Below the pieces are notes generated by a model, which had not been told where the DNA came from, made no database searches, and worked only from the letters and a program-made list of their open reading frames with translations. Positions 58,925 to 64,000 of a DNA stretch of 64,000 nt are shown piece by piece (the stretch's first letter is position 1; the number at the start of each line of letters is the position of its first letter). A program made the position numbers and the translations under genes. The stretch comes from Chitinophaga deserti (GTDB taxonomy: Bacteria; Bacteroidota; Bacteroidia; Chitinophagales; Chitinophagaceae), in contig NZ_QFFK01000008.1 of the NCBI RefSeq assembly GCF_003149455.1, positions 124,001 to 188,000 on the forward strand, in the 5' to 3' direction.

Positions 58925-58953
58925 AAAGGCCTCCCGAAAACGGGAAGCCTTTA
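58925..58953 (-). terminator. Terminator of the DegP-like protease gene
   Basis: AAGGCCTCCCG pairs with CGGGAAGCCTT (one mismatch) around AAAA. On the minus strand it is followed by TTTTTTG. Confidence 0.75.
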
Positions 58954-58994
58954 ATCCTAACCTATAAAACCTATATGAAAACACGTAGAATATC

Positions 58995-60521
58995 TTAGAA
59001 CGATGTTCCTCCGGAGAGGTTCAGGTCGTAATAGTAAATGTTGGCGTATCGGTCGTTCGCATAGAAGCCTTCGAGTCTGGTCGATTTCTTTCCTTCCAGC
59101 GCCCGCTTCAGATCTTCAGAGGTGCGGATAGTACTGTTGCCGGCCTTCAGAATAACGAACTCACGCTTCATATTCGTCTGTTTCTTGATAAGTCCGCTAC
59201 CAATATTTGCTACCATCAGTCCGCCTTCGATGCCAAGCTGGTTGGCCGCGGCTTTCGACAATGGCAGGAAATCAGCTCCCAGGTAGTCCATCACACCCAG
59301 TTTTACGATGCCGGTATTACCGTCCAGGTTTTTGAGGATGGCATTGGTTGTCAGCTCTTTGTTTTCGCGCTGATAATTAACTGTTACCTTATCACCGGGT
59401 TTGTAGCGGCTCAGTTGCTCCATTAGTTCGGGGATCGAGGAGGTGTTTACGCCGTTGATCTTCGTGATCAGGTCACCCTCTTTGATACCCGCTGCGGCAG
59501 CTGCTCCACCCTGCGGTACGCCCAGTACCTTGATACCAGCCATATCGCGTGTCATATTGCGGGCTTTGAGCTCTTCGTCTGTCAGGCGTGCCGGATCGTC
59601 GTATTCGATCCCCAGGTAGGCGCGTTGCACGTTACCGAACTTCATGATATCATTCACCACCTTCTTCACCAGGTTCACGGGGATGGCGTAGGAATACCCT
59701 GCGTAAGCCCCTGTAGGTGAAGCGATGGCCGAATTGATACCGATAAGCTCACCGGCAGTATTGATAAGCGCCCCGCCGGAGTTACCCTGGTTTACAGGTG
59801 CATCCGTCTGGATGAACGACTCGATGGCGTTGCGGCTGTTGCGCCGGTTGATCCCGATACTACGGCTCTTCGCACTTACGATACCAGCCGTTACGGTGGT
59901 TTCGAGATTCAGCGGATAACCCACGGCAAGCACCCAGTGGCCCACCTGCACATCATCGGAATTGCCGTACAGCAGGTAGGGCAGGCCCGAAGAATTTACT
60001 TTAATCACCGCCAGATCGGTACTGGGATCGGTCCCTACCACCTTGGCAGTAAATGTTTTATTGTTACTCAACGTAACGGATATCTCATCCGCATCGTCGA
60101 TTACGTGATTATTGGTTACGATATACCCGTCGTCTGATATCAGCACGCCCGACCCGGAGGCCATTTGAGGTGGTGAATAATACTGGCGGCGGTTATCTTC
60201 AAACTGTTCCCCGAAGAACTCTTCCAGCAAACTCCTCCGCTTTTCGAGGTTGTTGCCCAGTTGCCGGGGATTGATTTTCGTTTTAATATGTACTACACCC
60301 GGCGTACCAATGCGTGCTGCCTGGGTAAAATCCGTGGGTGGTGTAAGGGCATTGCTGCCCGCAGAAGTATAGTTTACATAGTTGGCCGGCACACTGTCCG
60401 ATCCATTCTGGTACATTCCCATCCCGGTTTGGGGCTGGAAATATTTGCTGTATACATATACACTGGCAATGGCAGTAGCCGCGCTAATCAGGACGGTGCC
60501 TGCGACATGCGATAACTTCAT
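58995..60521 (-). CDS. DegP/HtrA-like serine protease
   Basis: A 508-residue periplasmic protease of the Do/HtrA family. An N-terminal membrane or signal segment (VAGTVLISAATAIASVYVYS) is followed by the trypsin-like domain with His in 'YIVTNNHVIDDAD', Asp in 'DPSTDLAVIKV' and Ser in 'APVNQGNSGGALINTAGELI', then PDZ1 (about 310-400, 'AYLGIEYDDPARLTDEEL', 'GGAAAAAGIKEGDLITKING') and a divergent PDZ2 up to the end. It degrades or refolds damaged envelope proteins. It is monocistronic, with an exact TAnnTTTGC box upstream. Confidence 0.92.
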   Translation of the reverse strand: MKLSHVAGTVLISAATAIASVYVYSKYFQPQTGMGMYQNGSDSVPANYVNYTSAGSNALTPPTDFTQAARIGTPGVVHIKTKINPRQLGNNLEKRRSLLEEFFGEQFEDNRRQYYSPPQMASGSGVLISDDGYIVTNNHVIDDADEISVTLSNNKTFTAKVVGTDPSTDLAVIKVNSSGLPYLLYGNSDDVQVGHWVLAVGYPLNLETTVTAGIVSAKSRSIGINRRNSRNAIESFIQTDAPVNQGNSGGALINTAGELIGINSAIASPTGAYAGYSYAIPVNLVKKVVNDIMKFGNVQRAYLGIEYDDPARLTDEELKARNMTRDMAGIKVLGVPQGGAAAAAGIKEGDLITKINGVNTSSIPELMEQLSRYKPGDKVTVNYQRENKELTTNAILKNLDGNTGIVKLGVMDYLGADFLPLSKAAANQLGIEGGLMVANIGSGLIKKQTNMKREFVILKAGNSTIRTSEDLKRALEGKKSTRLEGFYANDRYANIYYYDLNLSGGTSF

Positions 60522-60597
60522 ACGGGTACTGGTTTTAAGGGTTAAAATGTTAGAAACACTTACGGTTGTACCAGATCAATTTACATGCCCTTCTTCT

Positions 60598-60606
60598 GCA
60601 AATGTA
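60598..60606 (-). promoter_or_regulatory. Promoter -7 box of the DegP-like protease gene
   Basis: On the minus strand TACATTTGC fits TAnnTTTGC, with a TTG 16 bases upstream. It lies 76 bases before the ATG at 60521. Confidence 0.6.
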
Positions 60607-60690
60607 ACGGAGGAAGGAGGTTCAATGTTGTAACACACAAGTATTTAACAGTTTTTTAGGCCAAACGTTAAAGCTTCGTGTATAAAACGC

Positions 60691-60724
60691 GACAGGCACT
60701 GCCATCAGTGTGGTAGTGCCTGTC
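60691..60724 (-). terminator. Terminator of the LuxC-like gene
   Basis: GACAGGCACTGCCA pairs with TGGTAGTGCCTGTC (one G-T pair) around a 6-nt loop; on the minus strand it is followed by GCGTTTTAT, 53 bases after the stop codon. Confidence 0.75.
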
Positions 60725-60777
60725 AAAATAACAATAAGATATGACAATTTGTTAACCGCTCATGTAAGATCCGGAGG

Positions 60778-61791
60778 CTAGAGCGCAGCGAAGAAAGCCG
60801 CCGTATCCACTCCATCCGCGTAGTCCGAAAGCCGGGGAGATTGGGCCTGGCCGAAAGGAATTCTGTCTGCCGCCACTACACACTGCAGGTCCGGGTTGCC
60901 GGCCAGCTGTGTTTCCAGCTCTGCACGGTCGCGGTAAATGCTGTAGTTCAACACGCTGAGCGGGGAGAAGACAGACTCGTTCTCATGCAGCAGCAGGTTG
61001 TCGTTCGTGGTGAACGGTGCGCTGTTTAGCAGGAAGAGTGCGAGGTTATAATCGTAGTTATTCTTGTACTTATGGTTGTCCATCAGCCAGTCGTACTGTT
61101 TGAATGCAATCATCAGGGGCTCAAAATCGTACCCTTCCGGCACGTACACTTTGGTTACATTGCGGCATCCCAGGCCGAAATACAGGAGCGCGTCGCTGGC
61201 AAGGGCCTCCAGCTGAGCCGGAGATTCGTCGCCTGTCAGTACGGCAACCGAAGTACGGTTGCGGCGGATGATATGGGGGTATTTTGAGAAATAATACTCA
61301 AAATAGCGGGCGGAGTTGTTGCTGCCGGTGGCGATATAGGCGTCACAGTCCTTTAGAATCTCCTGAATGGAGGTGATTTCCCCGGCTTCGGGCGACCATT
61401 CCGCGATTTTACCTATGAGGTGGGGAAGGAGTACAGCGTCTTTAGACGATAGTTTCAGCTTTATGTTGTGGCCGGAAAGGAAACCGGTCATCCAGTCATG
61501 AAAGCCCACAAGGGGGATGTTCCCTGCCGATACGATGCCCACGGTTTTTGGAGAAGCGGGAGCGCCGAAGCCCGGATATTGGGCTGCCCAGGCTTCCAGC
61601 AGCGGGCGCTGCAGGAAGTTATCCGCAATCTGGCGGATGGCCAGGTCCACAAATTCGGGAATGAACCAACCATTTTGATGAAACGCCTTCTCTTTCGCCG
61701 AAAGCAGCTGATCACGCTCTTCCTCCGTTCCTTGTCCGTTCAGATATGCCCCCAGGCGCTCAAGCAGGGTGATTTTTGTTGTTAGATTCAT
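60778..61791 (-). CDS. LuxC-like acyl-CoA reductase
   Basis: A 337-residue protein of the acyl-CoA reductase (LuxC) family within the aldehyde dehydrogenase superfamily. Visible parts: 'VGIVSAGNIPLVGFHDWMTG' (dinucleotide-binding side), 'LKLSSKDAVLLPHLIGKI', 'AYIATGSNNSARYFEYYFSK', 'YFGLGCRNVTKVYVPEG' with the likely catalytic Cys, and 'YDYNLALFLLNSAPFTTN'. The usual reaction is reduction of an acyl group to the aldehyde. It is divergent from a ferredoxin gene (91 bases between start codons); whether they work together is unknown. No lux or fatty-acid genes are near. Confidence 0.85.
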   Translation of the reverse strand: MNLTTKITLLERLGAYLNGQGTEEERDQLLSAKEKAFHQNGWFIPEFVDLAIRQIADNFLQRPLLEAWAAQYPGFGAPASPKTVGIVSAGNIPLVGFHDWMTGFLSGHNIKLKLSSKDAVLLPHLIGKIAEWSPEAGEITSIQEILKDCDAYIATGSNNSARYFEYYFSKYPHIIRRNRTSVAVLTGDESPAQLEALASDALLYFGLGCRNVTKVYVPEGYDFEPLMIAFKQYDWLMDNHKYKNNYDYNLALFLLNSAPFTTNDNLLLHENESVFSPLSVLNYSIYRDRAELETQLAGNPDLQCVVAADRIPFGQAQSPRLSDYADGVDTAAFFAAL

Positions 61792-61831
61792 CTCCGGGAA
61801 AATAAATTGAGTATTTGAATTGAAGATATTT

Positions 61832-61839
61832 TATTTTTG
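61832..61839 (+). promoter_or_regulatory. Promoter -7 box of the ferredoxin gene
   Basis: TATTTTTG fits TAnnTTTG. A TTG at 61807-61809 lies 22 bases upstream. The box is 43 bases before the ATG at 61883. Confidence 0.55.
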
Positions 61840-61882
61840 GAGCAAAATTAATGGCTTACATCCTAAACAAAAAGTTTACAAT

Positions 61883-62230
61883 ATGGCAATAAAGATAACG
61901 GATGAATGTATCAACTGCGGAGCTTGTGAACCAGAATGCCCAAATAACGCAATTTACGAAGGTGGTGTAGAGTGGGCACTGGCCGACGGTACTACTGTAA
62001 AAGGAAGCTATGAAATGATGGATGGCTCCATCCTGGACGCTGATCAGCGTAATGCCCCCATTTCTGTCGATACTTACTACATTGTTCCCAACAAATGCAC
62101 CGAGTGCCAGGGTTTCCATGAAGAACCCCAGTGCGCCGCTGTTTGCCCGGTAGATTGCTGCGTTCCCGATGAAATGTACCAGGAAACTGTTGACGAGCTC
62201 ATGGCCAAGAAAGCTAAGCTGCACATCTAA
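61883..62230 (+). CDS. 4Fe-4S ferredoxin
   Basis: A 115-residue ferredoxin; the ATG at 61883 (MAIKITDECINCGACEPECP) is preferred over one at 61820, which would add 21 residues before the usual N-terminus and lie upstream of the promoter box. Two cluster-binding sets are present: C-x2-C-x2-C-x3-C (CINCGACEPECP) and the second with 'CTECQGFHEEPQCAAVCPVD', which has an 8-residue insertion typical of the 2[4Fe-4S] type found in Bacteroidota and proteobacteria (Alvin/FdxN-like). It carries electrons for unknown partners. A terminator follows. Confidence 0.92.
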   Translation: MAIKITDECINCGACEPECPNNAIYEGGVEWALADGTTVKGSYEMMDGSILDADQRNAPISVDTYYIVPNKCTECQGFHEEPQCAAVCPVDCCVPDEMYQETVDELMAKKAKLHI

Positions 62231-62271
62231 GTTTTCCAGACAAATCGATATTATTCATTGAAATAATCACG

Positions 62272-62311
62272 GAAAAAGGAAGTACCAGCATCTGTTGGGC
62301 CTTCCTTTTTT
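62272..62311. terminator. Terminator between ferredoxin and ddl genes
   Basis: AAAAAGGAAG pairs with CTTCCTTTTT across an 18-nt loop that can itself form CCA/TGG pairs; a T-run follows. Confidence 0.75.
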
Positions 62312-62326
62312 GTTATTTTGCCGACT

Positions 62327-63325
62327 ATGAAGAAAAACATTGCCCTTGTTGCCGGCGGATATTCAGGAGAATATGTAATCTCCGTTCAAAGCGCCGCCGT
62401 TATTGAAAGCAACATCGACCCCGCCCTTTACAACGTTTACAAAATCATCATCACCCGCGAAGGGTGGACTTATACCGCCCCCGATGGTACTGCTGTGGAA
62501 GTCGATAAAAACGACTTCTCCCTGCATACCGCCCAGGGTAAAATCACTTTCGATGCCGTATTCATCGGTATTCATGGCACTCCCGGCGAAGACGGGCGCC
62601 TGCAGGGCTATTTTGAGATGCTGGGCATCCCGTATACCAGCTGCGGCATGGTTACCTCCGCACTCACCTTCAATAAAAGCTATTGCAACAAAGTAGTAGC
62701 TGCACTGGGTGTCGTTAAAGTGAGCAAATCCTATCACATCTTCCGGGAACAGCCTTATTTCCCCGCCGCCATACTCAGTTACCTGCGCCTGCCCGTGTTC
62801 GTGAAACCGGCCGAAGGCGGCAGCAGCATCGGTATGAGCAAGGTGAACAAAGCCGAAGAGCTGACCGAAGCCATCGAAAAAGCATTTAAGGAAGATAATC
62901 AGATCCTGATCGAAGAATTCATCAAAGGCACGGAAGTTACCTGTGGCGTGTTCCGCTCCAAAGGCGAACTGCAGGTGTTACCGCTTACGGAAATCCGTTC
63001 CAGCAAGGAGTTTTTCGATTATGAAGCGAAATACACACCCGGTATCACCAATGAGGTTACGCCTGCCGAGATTCCTGAAGAAGCGGCCAGCCACATCCGC
63101 CAGGTGGCGCAGGACCTGTACAACCGCCTGAACTGCAAAGGCATTGTTCGGGCCGATTTCATACTCGAGGAAGGTACCAATGATGTGTACTTCCTTGAAG
63201 TAAATACCATGCCCGGCCAAAGCGAAAACAGCCTCGTACCGCAACAGGTACGCGCTGCAGGCCTGACCCTGCGCGGGTTTTACGGCATACTTATTGAAGA
63301 ATGCCTTGCGGCTGTTAAAAAATAA
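62327..63325 (+). CDS. ddl: D-alanine--D-alanine ligase
   Basis: A 332-residue ATP-grasp enzyme that joins two D-Ala for peptidoglycan. The ATG at 62327 (MKKNIALVAGGYSGEYVISV) is used; a TTG at 62318 is less likely. Seen are the N-terminal 'GGYSGEYVIS' loop, 'FIGIHGTPGEDGRLQGYFEM' and 'LGIPYTSCG' typical of Ddl, 'VFVKPAEGGSSIGMSKV' (ATP-binding), 'NQILIEEFIKGTEVTCGVF' and the metal site 'DVYFLEVNTMPGQSENSLVP'. A TATTTTGC (62314-62321) ends 5 bases before the ATG, so the mRNA may be nearly leaderless. The PASTA gene follows by 15 bases. Confidence 0.95.
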   Translation: MKKNIALVAGGYSGEYVISVQSAAVIESNIDPALYNVYKIIITREGWTYTAPDGTAVEVDKNDFSLHTAQGKITFDAVFIGIHGTPGEDGRLQGYFEMLGIPYTSCGMVTSALTFNKSYCNKVVAALGVVKVSKSYHIFREQPYFPAAILSYLRLPVFVKPAEGGSSIGMSKVNKAEELTEAIEKAFKEDNQILIEEFIKGTEVTCGVFRSKGELQVLPLTEIRSSKEFFDYEAKYTPGITNEVTPAEIPEEAASHIRQVAQDLYNRLNCKGIVRADFILEEGTNDVYFLEVNTMPGQSENSLVPQQVRAAGLTLRGFYGILIEECLAAVKK

Positions 63326-63340
63326 GCATACTTTGCTAAT

Positions 63341-64000
63341 ATGAAAATGTTTGACAATATAACCAAACGCTCATTCGGCTTCAATCTCCTCGTTATCGGG
63401 GGGCTGATAATCCTGATGGGCGTGATCTTCTTCCTCTCACTCGGGTTCCTTACCCGCCATGGTGAAGAAGTGACGGTGCCCGATGTGCGTGGAAAGAGTA
63501 TAGAAGACGCTACCTCCGCACTGGAGGCGCTGGGCTTCGACGTGGAAGTGCGCGATTCTATTTATATCGATACCATGCGTGCCCTGCTCGTGTATGAGCA
63601 AACGCCCGAGCGTGGCGATGTTGTGAAAAGCCATCGCACCATCTTCCTTACTGTGAACAAAGTGGTGCCCCCCATGGTACCCATGCCTGACCTTGAAGGA
63701 CTGACCTACCGCAGCGCAGAAATGACGCTCCGTGCCCGCAGGCTCAACATCGGCGATACCATTTATAAACCCGATTTCGCTACCAATACCGTACTTGAAC
63801 AGCGCCTTCATGGCAAGCCCATCAAGCCCGGTACTGAAATACCCGAAGGCAGTAATATCACCCTCGTGCTTTCCAGCGGTACCGGCAGCATGGAAAACCC
63901 GGTGCCCGAAACCGTGGGTATGACATACATTGAAGCCCGTGAAGTTCTTGCCGCCAGTAACCTTAATATCGGCACCGTGCTGATCGATGGTGGAGTGAGT
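63341..64000 (+). CDS. PASTA-domain protein, 5' part
   Basis: The gene runs past the end of the window; 220 codons are visible and open. It starts MKMFDNITKRSFGFNLLVIG, with one inner-membrane helix at about residues 14-37, and then at least two PASTA repeats: 'VTVPDVRGKSIEDATSALEA', 'VPMPDLEGLTYRSAEMTLRA' and the start of a third, 'NPVPETVGMTYIEAREVLAA'. PASTA repeats bind uncrosslinked peptidoglycan or muropeptides. There is no kinase domain, unlike PknB-type proteins. The place 15 bases after ddl supports a cell-wall function. Confidence 0.88.
   Translation, partial: MKMFDNITKRSFGFNLLVIGGLIILMGVIFFLSLGFLTRHGEEVTVPDVRGKSIEDATSALEALGFDVEVRDSIYIDTMRALLVYEQTPERGDVVKSHRTIFLTVNKVVPPMVPMPDLEGLTYRSAEMTLRARRLNIGDTIYKPDFATNTVLEQRLHGKPIKPGTEIPEGSNITLVLSSGTGSMENPVPETVGMTYIEAREVLAASNLNIGTVLIDGGVS

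Overview
The window looks like a chromosome segment of a Bacteroidota bacterium, most likely of the Chitinophaga / Chitinophagaceae type. The evidence is a SusC/SusD pair driven by an ECF sigma factor and a FecR anti-sigma, a LytS/LytT-type two-component pair with a propeller-bearing kinase, several -7 promoter boxes of the TAnnTTTGC type, weak Shine-Dalgarno sequences with frequent TTG starts, and a eukaryote-like ProS. Genus is an inference; no rRNA is present.

Layout. 1-4.6 kb: the tail of an RND efflux adaptor, a secreted DsbD-alpha-like protein coupled to a large secreted protein, a secreted Trp-rich protein, and an ECF sigma / RskA-like anti-sigma pair. 4.6-10.6 kb: a gene remnant, three glycosyltransferases, a Pmp3-like membrane peptide, a PepSY-TM protein and an SDR reductase. 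10.8-28.4 kb: the most unusual part, one minus-strand operon of about 17.5 kb. It starts with a LanM-type lanthipeptide dehydratase domain that has no cyclase. Five proteins of 346 to 1578 aa follow, without signal peptides; one is DUF6603-like and one a YVTN beta-propeller. No precursor peptide, cyclase, transporter, tail sheath or ATPase accompanies it.

28.8-35.4 kb: an accessory stretch of immunity-like genes (HEAT-like, SMI1/KNR4, DUF2314 plus ankyrin, VCBS-like), a divergent control region with repeated TGTAGAC sites, a block of eleven 11-bp phased units, an AT-rich membrane ORF and a decayed serine-recombinase tail beside tRNA-Leu(CAG). 35.5-43.1 kb: dapD, then an ECF sigma / FecR / SusC / SusD nutrient-uptake unit without attached hydrolases. 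43.1-45.3 kb: a compact microviridin-type graspetide cluster (precursor, MvdC-like and MvdD-like ATP-grasp ligases) with a hairpin between precursor and enzymes.

45.5-64 kb: mostly housekeeping. It holds a GT4 transferase overlapping a TsaC-like gene, CCA-adding enzyme, a pRiA4b ORF-3-like protein, miaA, a FadL-like porin, a Gly/Tyr/Trp-rich lipoprotein, proS, the LytS/LytT pair, a candidate structured RNA, a DegP/HtrA protease, a LuxC-like reductase divergent from a ferredoxin, D-Ala-D-Ala ligase and the start of a PASTA protein that runs off the edge.

All family names come from reading motifs by eye; no database search was run.
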